DNA of 6,142 bases from Treponema sp. (GCA_009784995.1 WQXE01000113.1:1-6142); one strand, 5' to 3'. Positions 1 through 5,998 are shown, counted from the stretch's first letter. Made by a program: numbers and translations. The notes: generated by a model not told the origin, from the sequence alone.

Positions 1-413
1 TAAGAACGATTATCACCCAGGGCGCGAGAATAAATATTGTAGACAGCAACGGAAAAACACCGTTAAGAGCGGCGATTGATCTTGACGCGTGGGACTGCGC
101 TAAAATTATCGCGGACGCGGGAGCTGATCCTTTTATCGCGGCGGTTGATAATAAAACACCTGTAGAAATTTCTTTTTCCAAAAGTAATGAATGTATAAAA
201 GCGATTTTTTCAGGCAGAATGTTAAACGCAAGAGACAGTTTTGGAAACAGTGTTTTGCATTTCGCCGCGCGGCATGGAACTACGGAAGCGATTTATACCC
301 TGCTTGAATTTGGCGCGAATAAATCTGTTAGAAATATCGCTTCAGAAAGCGCCTATGATATTGCTATAAGGTGGAACCGCGGGGATAACGCGGAAGTTTT
401 AAAATTAAATTGA
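1..413 (+). CDS. Ankyrin-repeat protein, C-terminal part (gene starts before the window)
   Basis: An open frame runs from the first full codon at position 3 to the TGA at 411-413, giving 136 visible residues with no start in the window. Four ankyrin-like units can be read. Residues 14-42 start DSNGKTPLRAA and end ADAGAD; residues 50-72 are a degenerate unit with NKTPVEIS; residues 78-106 are the best match (FGNSVLHFAARHG, then LLEFGAN); residues 113-135 are a final capping unit. Ankyrin units are 33-residue helix-turn-helix modules that bind other proteins, so the role is probably protein-protein contact, but the partner is unknown. No membrane segment or catalytic motif is visible in this part. 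An internal ATG at 219 would begin a 64-residue product, but it has no reason to be the true start because the repeats continue upstream of it. The gene ends 20 bases before the tRNA and is not obviously linked to the pyr operon. Confidence 0.85.
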   Translation, partial: RTIITQGARINIVDSNGKTPLRAAIDLDAWDCAKIIADAGADPFIAAVDNKTPVEISFSKSNECIKAIFSGRMLNARDSFGNSVLHFAARHGTTEAIYTLLEFGANKSVRNIASESAYDIAIRWNRGDNAEVLKLN

Positions 414-433
414 CAGATATTTGACTAATGTCT

Positions 434-507
<74 letters not shown>

Positions 508-538
508 ACGATTTGAAAGATAGACATATAAATTAAAG

Positions 539-566
539 TTGACAAATATATACTAGAACTTATTAT
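539..566 (+). promoter_or_regulatory. Predicted sigma-70 promoter downstream of the tRNA
   Basis: A perfect -35 box TTGACA (539-544) is followed after 16 bases by TATTAT (561-566), a five-of-six match to the -10 consensus. The expected start is at the GGG around 571-573. No convincing protein gene follows directly. The transcript would begin with the structured element at 571-700 and could read on through the tRNA-derived repeats towards pyrB. Promoter calls by eye are uncertain in AT-rich DNA. Confidence 0.5.
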
Positions 567-570
567 ATGT

Positions 571-704
571 GGGACTCGAAACTTTTTTGCGGCTTTGAGG
601 AACCATCGGTTCCGAAGAGCAAACGTGCAGGACGCACGTTTAGCAAAAAAGACGGCCTGGAAAACCGAAACAGGATGTTGAGGTTTGGAAGGCGAGTCCC
701 GCGT
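571..704 (+). ncRNA. Candidate structured RNA or palindromic repeat element with a three-way junction
   Basis: Three nested or adjacent inverted repeats fit one fold. The closing stem is CTTTTTTGC (582-590) with GCAAAAAAG (643-651), 9 bp perfect. Inside it, hairpin A spans 592-620: GCTTT/AAGAGC-type pairing, a tandem G-A/A-G mismatch (597-598 with 614-615), then GGAACC/GGTTCC around a 3-base loop. Hairpin B abuts it: AAACGTGC (621-628) with GCACGTTT (634-641) around AGGAC. A longer-range pairing, GGGACTCG (571-578) with CGAGTCCC (693-700), could enclose all of this. A promoter sits just upstream. I recognise no known RNA family. It could be a transcribed small RNA, a 5' leader, or a dispersed palindromic repeat (REP/MITE-like). 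The pairing is seen directly; any function is inference. Confidence 0.4.
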
Positions 705-752
705 CTGTCATTATATGTTGAGGTTTGGAAGGCGAGTCCCGCGTCTGTCATT
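675..752 (+). repeat. Two tandem copies of a 38-bp repeat ending in the tRNA-Arg 3' end
   Basis: Positions 675-712 and 715-752 are identical over 38 bases, with two bases between them (period 40). In each copy, 18 bases (693-710 and 733-750) match tRNA-Arg 490-507 exactly, from within the T loop to the discriminator base, and the match stops at the tRNA end. Upstream of that core the copies differ from the tRNA apart from a short AGGT in register. Repeats of a tRNA 3' end in direct orientation downstream of the gene are the usual mark of att sites left by tRNA-integrating elements. No integrase gene is visible. Confidence 0.85.
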
Positions 753-761
753 TAATGCAAA

Positions 762-784
762 TGCAAAACTTATCGAGTTTTGCA
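762..784. promoter_or_regulatory. Perfect 9+9 inverted repeat just upstream of the pyr promoter
   Basis: TGCAAAACT (762-770) and AGTTTTGCA (776-784) are exact reverse complements around TATCG. The repeat ends 10 bases before the -35 box at 795. It is placed like an upstream operator. It could also be a stem-loop ending transcripts from the 539-566 promoter, but no T-run follows on either side, so a rho-independent terminator is unlikely. A tandem ATGCAA (755-766) overlaps its left edge. No regulator can be named. Confidence 0.45.
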
Positions 785-794
785 ACAGGCTCAC

Positions 795-824
795 TTGCCA
801 CAATAATAAAAAAAATATTATAAT
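795..824 (+). promoter_or_regulatory. Predicted main promoter of the pyr operon
   Basis: TTGCCA (795-800, five of six to TTGACA) and a perfect TATAAT (819-824) lie 18 bases apart. Transcription should start near 830-832, giving a leader of about 55 bases before pyrB. All six pyr genes follow with no gap large enough for another promoter, so this one probably serves the operon. Confidence 0.65.
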
Positions 825-833
825 TTCACATTG

Positions 834-870
834 ATAGGTAAGAAACCTATAAAGTTTCTATTCTAAAACT
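834..870 (+). promoter_or_regulatory. pyrB leader with overlapping alternative hairpins
   Basis: ATAGGT/ACCTAT (834-839 with 845-850) forms a 6-bp hairpin. AGAAAC/GTTTCT (841-846 with 854-859) forms a second that shares bases with the first, so the two exclude each other. AGTTT/AAACT (853-857 with 866-870) would in turn compete with the second. Such switching is typical of attenuators, but there is no U-tract after any of the stems and no sequence I recognise as a PyrR-binding loop. If regulatory, it would more likely act on translation or RNA stability. The stems are short and AU-rich, so chance pairing is possible. Confidence 0.3.
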
Positions 871-877
871 AAAATTC

Positions 878-886
878 GGGGGAGAA
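878..886 (+). promoter_or_regulatory. Ribosome binding site of pyrB
   Basis: A run of five G (878-882) then AGAA precedes the ATG at 887. The GGAG core at 881-884 is only two bases from the start, closer than usual; pairing through GGGGG would leave four bases. The pyrI start at 1819 has the same arrangement (GGGGG at 1810-1814, four bases, ATG), whereas pyrF and pyrK have GGAG seven bases from the start. Confidence 0.6.
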
Positions 887-1825
887 ATGCATCAATTATC
901 CAGTCTTAAAGGGCGTTCTTTGGTAGAACCGGAAGATTTTACGCTTGAAGAGATGGAATTGTTGTTTTCTTTGGCTGAAAAGATAGAAAAAGAAGAAAAT
1001 TACCTTAGAGATAGCTGCCGAGGCAAGCTCCTTGCCGCGCTTTTTTTTGAACCAAGTACGCGAACACGCCTCAGCTTTGAAGCCGCCATGTTGCGGCTTG
1101 GAGGCAGCTGCTTTGGATTCGCCGAACCGGGTTCCAGTTCCGCGTCAAAAGGAGAAAGCTTAGCCGATACAATTCGCATGGCGGCAAGTTACGCCGACAC
1201 AATTGTAATGAGGAATCCCAAAGAAGGCGCCGCTCTTTTGGCGACACAATATTCAACTGTTCCTGTTATTAACGCGGGTGACGGAGGGCATCATCATCCT
1301 ACCCAAACATTAACTGACCTTTTAACCATTAAACGTCTTCATGGAAATATCGAAAATATTACCGTAGGTTTTTGCGGCGATTTAAAATTTGGCAGAACAG
1401 TTCATTCACTCGCTAAAGCGCTTGCACGTTACAATAATATAAAAATGATATTTATTTCTCCATCAGAATTGGTTTTGCCTGAATATATAAAAAATATGTT
1501 TAAAAAACAAAATATCGAATTTACCGAAAGAGAAAATCTGGAAAAGTCCATGCCGGAAATTGATGTTCTTTATATGACAAGAGTTCAGCGCGAAAGATTT
1601 TTTAACGAAGATGATTATATCCGTCTTAAAGATACTTATGTTTTAAATACCGAAAAAATGGCCGCCGGTAAAGAAAAATTAATTGTTTTACATCCGCTTC
1701 CAAGAGTAAACGAAATCTCGATAGAAATTGACGCTGACCCAAGAGCCGCGTATTTCGCTCAGGCAAAATACGGAATGTATGTAAGAATGGCTCTTCTCGC
1801 CTCGATACTGGGGGTTTTATGTTAA
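887..1825 (+). CDS. pyrB: Aspartate carbamoyltransferase, catalytic subunit
   Basis: PyrB condenses carbamoyl phosphate with L-aspartate to give N-carbamoyl-L-aspartate, the committed step of pyrimidine synthesis in the cytoplasm. The 312-residue length fits the family. The carbamoyl phosphate loop FEPSTRTR is at residues 54-61, the mobile SKGE loop at 87-90 (K88 matches the E. coli lysine 84 position), VMRNP with R109 follows, and the HPTQT motif is at 137-141. CGDLKFGRTVHSL (163-175), TRVQRERF (231-238) with the aspartate-binding R232 and Q234, and the LHPLPR motif (268-273) complete the active site. The ATG at 887 is chosen because the frame fits the family N-terminus and G-rich RBS sequence lies beside it. 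The last seven bases overlap pyrI, so the two subunits are probably translated together. The DLKFGRTVHSL form is typical of enzymes that assemble with PyrI. The gene is intact. Confidence 0.97.
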   Translation: MHQLSSLKGRSLVEPEDFTLEEMELLFSLAEKIEKEENYLRDSCRGKLLAALFFEPSTRTRLSFEAAMLRLGGSCFGFAEPGSSSASKGESLADTIRMAASYADTIVMRNPKEGAALLATQYSTVPVINAGDGGHHHPTQTLTDLLTIKRLHGNIENITVGFCGDLKFGRTVHSLAKALARYNNIKMIFISPSELVLPEYIKNMFKKQNIEFTERENLEKSMPEIDVLYMTRVQRERFFNEDDYIRLKDTYVLNTEKMAAGKEKLIVLHPLPRVNEISIEIDADPRAAYFAQAKYGMYVRMALLASILGVLC

Positions 1826-2253
1826 ACATAGAGGAAATTAAAAACGGTATTGTTATTGACCATATTAAAGCGGGACTTGGTATTCGTATTTATAACTGGC
1901 TGCGCCTTGATAAAGTTCCATACACAGTTGCCTTTGTAGCTAACGCGTCATCCGCGAGAAGCGGCAGAAAAGATATTATAAAAATAGACAATACAATTTC
2001 TATAAACCTTGATGTTCTTGGATTAATCGACCCAAATTTAACTGTAAACATTATAGAAAATGAGCGCGTAACAAAAAAAATAAAACTTACCCTCCCAAAA
2101 AAAGTTGAAAATGTTTTAATATGTAAAAATCCACGCTGTATAAGTTCTACAGAAAAATATTTAACTCATGTTTTTCATTTGGAAAACCCTGATGTTAAAA
2201 CATATCGATGTGAATACTGCGATGAAATAATATCTGTTGGAGATTTTAAATGA
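1819..2253 (+). CDS. pyrI: Aspartate carbamoyltransferase, regulatory subunit
   Basis: PyrI joins PyrB in a holoenzyme and carries the nucleotide effector site through which ATP and CTP/UTP usually tune activity. It is 144 residues, slightly shorter than the 153 of E. coli. The N-terminal effector domain contains IDHIKAG (13-19), with D14 and H15 at the nucleotide-contact positions, and GRKDIIKIDNT (49-59). The C-terminal zinc domain has C102, C107, C131 and C134 with spacings 5, 24 and 3, the same as in the E. coli protein, so zinc binding and contact with PyrB should be intact. The start overlaps pyrB by seven bases and the stop overlaps pyrF by four (ATGA). Whether the effectors act as in E. 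coli cannot be told from sequence alone. Confidence 0.97.
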   Translation: MLNIEEIKNGIVIDHIKAGLGIRIYNWLRLDKVPYTVAFVANASSARSGRKDIIKIDNTISINLDVLGLIDPNLTVNIIENERVTKKIKLTLPKKVENVLICKNPRCISSTEKYLTHVFHLENPDVKTYRCEYCDEIISVGDFK

Positions 2254-3146
2254 TAGCTATAGACAGGTTATATGAAAGCGTAAAATCAAAAGGGCATGTT
2301 TGTATCGGTCTGGATACATCCGCGGATTATGTACCTCAGCTAGAAAGAAAAAAAGCGGGAAACGACGCTCTAGCCGTACTTGCGTTTAACAAAGCGTTAA
2401 TCGACGCTACTTATGATGTCGCCGCCTGTTATAAAGTTCAAATCGCGTATTATGAAGAAATGGGGCTTGAAGGTTTAAATACATATTCACAAACATTAAA
2501 ATACATACGCGAAAAAGGCGCTATTGTGATCGCGGATATAAAAAGAGGTGATATCGCTGATACCGCCATTCGTTACGCGAAAGCTCATTTTTCCGGCGAT
2601 TTTCAATCGGATCTTGTAACACTTAGCCCGTATATGGGTATGGATTCGGTAGAACCGTGGCTTAAAGAAGCGCAATTAAACGGCAAAGGCGCGTTTGTTT
2701 TAATGAGAACCAGTAATAAGGGTATGAAGGATTTTCAATATCTTGAAACAACACAAACAGGAAAAAAAGTTTATAATGTTCTGGGTGATAAAATGACAGA
2801 GCTCGCTAACCAATATAAGGGTGAATGTGGTTACGGTATGTTTGGCGTTGTTGTCGGTTGTACGGAAAGGGATGAAGCCGCGCGAATAAGGCAAAGTTAC
2901 CCTGCTCTCTTTTTTCTTATACCCGGATACGGCGCGCAAGGCGGCGCGGCGCAGGATGCTGTTTTATTATTAAATAACGGAAACGGCGGCGTAGTTAACG
3001 CGTCGCGCTCGATAATAACTGCCTGGCAGCAAAATGAAAACAAGGAAAGCGCCGATAATTTATTCGCCGCTAAAGCCGCGCGAGAAGCGGCGATAAAAAT
3101 GCGAGATGAAATATTAGTGTTATTAAAATCCGGAGAAAAGTTATGA
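2250..3146 (+). CDS. pyrF: Orotidine 5'-phosphate decarboxylase, type 2 (long form)
   Basis: PyrF decarboxylates OMP to UMP, the last step of the pathway. At 298 residues it belongs to the long type 2 group, not the roughly 230-residue E. coli type. Visible motifs are CIGLDTS (18-24), YKVQIAYYE (61-69), and the catalytic charge network IADIKRGD (94-101) with D96, K98 and D101. Also visible are TLSPYMGMDS (124-133), VVGCTERDEA (201-210), the phosphate-binding IPGYGAQGG (224-232) and ASRSI (251-255) with R253. The start ATG overlaps the pyrI TGA (ATGA), and GGAG at 2239-2242 is seven bases upstream. The stop overlaps pyrK in the same way. Placing the last-step gene before pyrKD and pyrE does not follow pathway order, but this is common in coupled pyr operons. 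The gene appears intact. Confidence 0.97.
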   Translation: MIAIDRLYESVKSKGHVCIGLDTSADYVPQLERKKAGNDALAVLAFNKALIDATYDVAACYKVQIAYYEEMGLEGLNTYSQTLKYIREKGAIVIADIKRGDIADTAIRYAKAHFSGDFQSDLVTLSPYMGMDSVEPWLKEAQLNGKGAFVLMRTSNKGMKDFQYLETTQTGKKVYNVLGDKMTELANQYKGECGYGMFGVVVGCTERDEAARIRQSYPALFFLIPGYGAQGGAAQDAVLLLNNGNGGVVNASRSIITAWQQNENKESADNLFAAKAAREAAIKMRDEILVLLKSGEKL

Positions 3147-3898
3147 GCAACTATTTGATTTGCGAATTATATAAAAATACTCCAATAAACGAAGAGTTTT
3201 TTATTTTACAATTTGTGTGGGAACATGAAATTCCAAAAGCGGGACAATTTTTTATGTTAAAACCGCAGAGAGGTACTGTTTTCCTGCCGCGTCCCATCAG
3301 TATTTTTGAATATAATCATGATTCTAAAATTGTAAAATTTTTAATTTCCAAACGCGGAAAAGGTACACTGGAATTGTCACAATTAAACGCGGGTGAAAAA
3401 GTTCAAATGGCAGGTCCGCATGGAAACGCATGGTCCGATTTTTTACCGGAAAGCGGAAAAGTATTGCTTGTCGGCGGAAGCGCCGGTGTCGCGCCTCTCG
3501 CGGCTCTTACAGCGGAAAAACAGGGTTATGAATTTCATTTATACGCTGGTTTCAGACAGGGGTTTAATGAAAAAGAAGAAGAAAATATAATGCTTGGAGC
3601 CGCTGTTAATTCAAAAAAAATTGTAATATCAGCGGAAGACGGCAGAAACGCTTTAATCGGACGTATTACGGATTTTTTATACGAACCTGAAGCTTATGAT
3701 GTAGTTTTTGGCTGCGGTCCAATGCCGATGTTACACGCGTTAAGAAAAAAATGTGAACAAAAAAAAGTACCTTGTTTTATTTCTTTGGAAAGCAGATTTG
3801 CCTGCGGAGTCGGCGCGTGTCTCGGCTGTACTATTTATACTGATAATGGCAACAAACGTTGCTGTAAAGAAGGTCAATTTTCCCCGCGCGAGAGGTGA
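3143..3898 (+). CDS. pyrK: Dihydroorotate dehydrogenase B, electron-transfer subunit
   Basis: PyrK carries FAD and a [2Fe-2S] cluster and moves electrons from the FMN of PyrD to NAD+, making the dehydrogenase NAD-linked and soluble. The 251-residue protein has the ferredoxin-reductase layout. The FAD-binding RPISI is at 50-54, the nucleotide-binding GGSAGVAPL at 111-119, and the GCGPMPML motif at 190-197. The C-terminal cluster region has C221, C226 and C229 (CGVGACLGC), and then C240 or C241. By alignment to the usual RVCKDGP pattern I take C241 as the fourth ligand. The gap of 11 residues before it looks shorter than in many PyrK proteins, and the tail after it (GQFSPRER) differs from the common GPVF ending. 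The start overlaps pyrF by four bases, with GGAG at 3132-3135; the stop lies six bases before pyrD. Confidence 0.95.
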   Translation: MSNYLICELYKNTPINEEFFILQFVWEHEIPKAGQFFMLKPQRGTVFLPRPISIFEYNHDSKIVKFLISKRGKGTLELSQLNAGEKVQMAGPHGNAWSDFLPESGKVLLVGGSAGVAPLAALTAEKQGYEFHLYAGFRQGFNEKEEENIMLGAAVNSKKIVISAEDGRNALIGRITDFLYEPEAYDVVFGCGPMPMLHALRKKCEQKKVPCFISLESRFACGVGACLGCTIYTDNGNKRCCKEGQFSPRER

Positions 3899-3904
3899 TA
3901 TTCG

Positions 3905-4900
3905 ATGAATGATTCAAATGAAAATGTTGTTAATGACACCATTGTTAAAGAACAAAATAATGAAGTTGATCTGTCTGTTAATCTTATGGGAGTTAAACTA
4001 AAAAATCCTGTAATTGCCGCTTCAGGTACATTTGGCAACTCAAGTGAATATTCCGATTTTTTTGATGTTTCACTTCTTGGCGGTTTATGCACAAAAGGTT
4101 TAACAATAGTTCCGCGCGCCGGAAATAAAGGCGTTCGCGTTTGGGAAACTCCTTCCGGTTTATTAAATTCAATAGGGCTGGAAAATATCGGTATTGTTGA
4201 TTTTATCGAAAAAGATTTACCTAATATGAAAAAGCTTGGACCAGCCATAATCGCGAATCTATCAGGCGGTGAATCAGATGAATATGTTAAAGGAGCCGTT
4301 TTATTAAACGAATCATCCGTTGACATTATTGAACTTAATATTTCATGTCCGAATGTAAAGGTTGGCGGAATGGCATTCGGTCTTGATCCCGGAACTGCGG
4401 CTGCTTTGGTTTCGGCTGTAAGGCGCGTTTGCCGCGATAAACCGCTAATGGTTAAACTTTCGCCTAACGCGCCTTCTCTTTCCGCTGTCGCGCTCGCGTG
4501 TGTTAACGCCGGAGCGGACGCTCTTTCGTTAGTAAATACATTTAAAGCGATGGCGATAGACATAATTAATAGAAAACCTGTTTTTGAAAATACAACCGCG
4601 GGACTTTCCGGACCCGCGATAAAACCCATCGCGCTTCGCATGGTTTGGGAATTATTTGAAACCTTAAAAGATTCCAATATACAGGTACCAATTGTAGGAT
4701 TAGGCGGAATATCCTGTACGAATGACGCGCTGGAATTTTTAATGGCTGGAGCCTGCGCCATTCAGGTAGGCTCCGCTACTTTCGCGAATCCGCTTACCAT
4801 GATTGAAATTATCGATGGTTTAAAACAATACATGACAGCTAACAAACTTAACTCTTTAAGTGATATTTCTATTAGAGGTTTATATGGAAAAGATTATTAA
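3905..4900 (+). CDS. pyrD: Dihydroorotate dehydrogenase B, catalytic subunit (class 1B)
   Basis: PyrD oxidises dihydroorotate to orotate on FMN and works with the adjacent PyrK. The 331 residues form the usual TIM barrel. KLKNPVIAASGTFG is at 31-44, CTKG at 62-65, and the catalytic loop ELNISCPN at 143-150. C148 is the base expected for class 1 enzymes, and membrane-bound class 2 enzymes use serine instead. MVKLSPN (182-188), VPIVGLGGIS (261-270) and QVGSATF (287-293) bind FMN. The N-terminus is about 20 residues longer than in typical PyrDB proteins, with an acidic, Asn-rich stretch before VDLSVNL. No ATG, GTG or TTG lies between the ATG at 3905 and the conserved region, and AGGTGA at 3893-3898 is a good RBS, so the extension is probably real. 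The 3' end overlaps pyrE by 17 bases. Confidence 0.97.
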   Translation: MNDSNENVVNDTIVKEQNNEVDLSVNLMGVKLKNPVIAASGTFGNSSEYSDFFDVSLLGGLCTKGLTIVPRAGNKGVRVWETPSGLLNSIGLENIGIVDFIEKDLPNMKKLGPAIIANLSGGESDEYVKGAVLLNESSVDIIELNISCPNVKVGGMAFGLDPGTAAALVSAVRRVCRDKPLMVKLSPNAPSLSAVALACVNAGADALSLVNTFKAMAIDIINRKPVFENTTAGLSGPAIKPIALRMVWELFETLKDSNIQVPIVGLGGISCTNDALEFLMAGACAIQVGSATFANPLTMIEIIDGLKQYMTANKLNSLSDISIRGLYGKDY

Positions 4901-5477
4901 TTTACTTAGAGAATCTGGCGCGATGCTAGAAGGGCATTTTCTTTTAAGCTCCGGTAAACATTCGGACAGATATTTTCAATGCGCGAAATTATTACAATAT
5001 CCGGAAAAAACCAAAATTGTTTTTGAACAAGTCGTTTCACAAATCACCCAGGATATTAAAGACGGCAAATTAAAAATTGATCTTGTCGTAGGACCCGCGA
5101 TGGGCGGTATAATCGCGGCTTGGGAAGTCGCGAGGCAATTAAATATTTGCGCTATTTTTACAGAAAGAGATGAAAACGGCGTTATGTGTATCAGGCGCGG
5201 ATTTGAAATACAAGAAGGACAAAATGTACTTATCGTAGAAGATGTTGTTACAACAGGAAAATCTTCGATGGAATGCGCCAAAGCGCTTGAAGCCGCTGGC
5301 GCGAAAATAGCCGCGCTAGCCTGTGTTGTTGACAGAAGAGCCGAAGGTGTTCAGGATATTCCCTGGACTTTTTACCCCGCTGTAAAATTACAGGCAAAAA
5401 CCTGGGACGCCGGCGAATGTGATTTATGCAAACAAGATCTACCTTTGGAAAAACCGGGCTCCAGAAAGATAGTTTAA
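4884..5477 (+). CDS. pyrE: Orotate phosphoribosyltransferase
   Basis: PyrE transfers the phosphoribosyl group of PRPP to orotate, forming OMP for PyrF. I take the ATG at 4884, giving 197 residues that begin MEKIINLLRESGA, because AGAGGT at 4874-4879 is correctly spaced and the family N-terminus starts here. An in-frame GTG at 4860 would add eight residues without support. The orotate/PRPP loop SSGKHSDRYFQC is at 22-33, VVGPAMGGIIAAWEVAR at 68-84, the flexible catalytic loop with FTERDE and RRGF at 92-107, and the PRPP motif VLIVEDVVTTGKS at 115-127. The C-terminal CDLC (179-182) and KPGSR are family features of this longer PyrE group. It is the last pyr gene, and its first 17 bases overlap the end of pyrD, so translation is probably coupled. 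Confidence 0.96.
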   Translation: MEKIINLLRESGAMLEGHFLLSSGKHSDRYFQCAKLLQYPEKTKIVFEQVVSQITQDIKDGKLKIDLVVGPAMGGIIAAWEVARQLNICAIFTERDENGVMCIRRGFEIQEGQNVLIVEDVVTTGKSSMECAKALEAAGAKIAALACVVDRRAEGVQDIPWTFYPAVKLQAKTWDAGECDLCKQDLPLEKPGSRKIV

Positions 5478-5479
5478 TA

Positions 5480-5504
5480 TTGTAATTATTTTTACAGATT
5501 TTTT
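5480..5504 (+). terminator. Weak terminator candidate after pyrE
   Basis: TGTAA (5481-5485) pairs with TTACA (5492-5496) around six bases, with a possible extra T-G pair, and six T (5499-5504) follow two bases later. It sits three bases after the pyrE stop, where the operon should end. The stem is short and AT-rich, so it would be a weak rho-independent terminator at best. No better candidate is visible before the pseudogene. Confidence 0.3.
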
Positions 5505-5513
5505 CACCACGAA
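5501..5513 (+). repeat. Left copy of a short direct repeat bracketing the pseudogene
   Basis: TTTTCACCACGAA here recurs at 6029-6042 as TTTTCAACCACGAA, with one extra A. The two copies are in the same orientation and flank the truncated Rpn-like gene. This copy lies at the point where recognisable similarity of that gene begins. Confidence 0.55.
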
Positions 5514-5530
5514 TTAATCGAATAAATTCG

Positions 5531-5998
5531 AAATATAGATTATCAGATTTATATACTAATCCTAAGAGTCTAATAAAATCAGAGAATCTTCATCCATTTT
5601 TGGAACTGGAAGTTAAAGTATTTAACATTAATAAAGGAAAAAATAGTGAAATAATTGATCGCTGTAAAAAACTTTCAGAATATTGTATATTTATCGCAAA
5701 AATTCATGAATTTTGGAATGAACTTGGCAGTCTTGAAAAAGGAATAGAAAAAGCTATAAAATATTGTTCAGGACATGGTATACTGGATCAGTTTTTAGAA
5801 ATTCATGGCTCGGAGGTACTTAATATGTTATACGCCGAATGGAATTTGGAAGACGCTATCGCATTCGCTCGTGAAGAAGAACGTGAAGAAAAATCCAAGA
5901 CCATCGCCCAAAACGCTCTAGCGAAAGGTTTAACGCCAGAACTAATACAGGAAATTACAGGGCTGGACTTGGAAACCATACGGGAATTAAACAGCTAA
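5531..5998 (+). pseudogene. 5'-truncated Rpn/PD-(D/E)XK nuclease-transposase-like gene
   Basis: The frame is open from 5486 to the TAA at 5996-5998, and sequence that looks like a protein family starts near KYRLSDLY (from 5531). The part LELEVKVFNINKGKN, then a helical stretch with YCIFIAKIHEFW, HGSEVLNMLYAEWNLEDA and a charged AREEEREEKS linker, ends in GLTPELIQEITGLDLETI. This matches my memory of the C-terminal half of Rpn-family (PDDEXK_2-type) proteins common in treponemes. The N-terminal half, which should carry the nuclease motifs, is missing: pyrE ends 53 bases upstream. The only early start in frame is a TTG at 5600 without an RBS, which would give 132 residues and no catalytic core. 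Family members act as mobile-element nucleases or promote recombination; this copy is probably dead. A short expressed fragment is less likely. Confidence 0.6.

Noticed and set aside
675..752. The 40-bp-period repeats as a small CRISPR array
   Set aside because: There are only two copies with two bases between them, so there are no spacers, and the unit contains tRNA sequence. No cas gene is present.
563..755. Two open frames of 62 codons on opposite strands between the tRNA and pyrB
   Set aside because: Both run through the palindromic element and the tandem tRNA-derived repeats, neither has a convincing RBS, and their sequence is explained by the structured non-coding DNA.
828..886. A PyrR-type attenuator before pyrB
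   Set aside because: No recognisable PyrR-binding loop and no terminator stem with a U-tract is visible in the leader.
3874..4761. Long minus-strand open frame (295 codons) opposite pyrD
   Set aside because: It lies almost wholly antisense to an intact, clearly recognised pyrD. Its product is Ser/Thr/Pro-rich with no recognisable domain, and it looks like a codon-usage shadow.
4860..4883. GTG at 4860 as the start of pyrE
   Set aside because: The ATG at 4884 has a well-spaced AGAGGT and gives the expected family N-terminus; the extra eight residues have no support.
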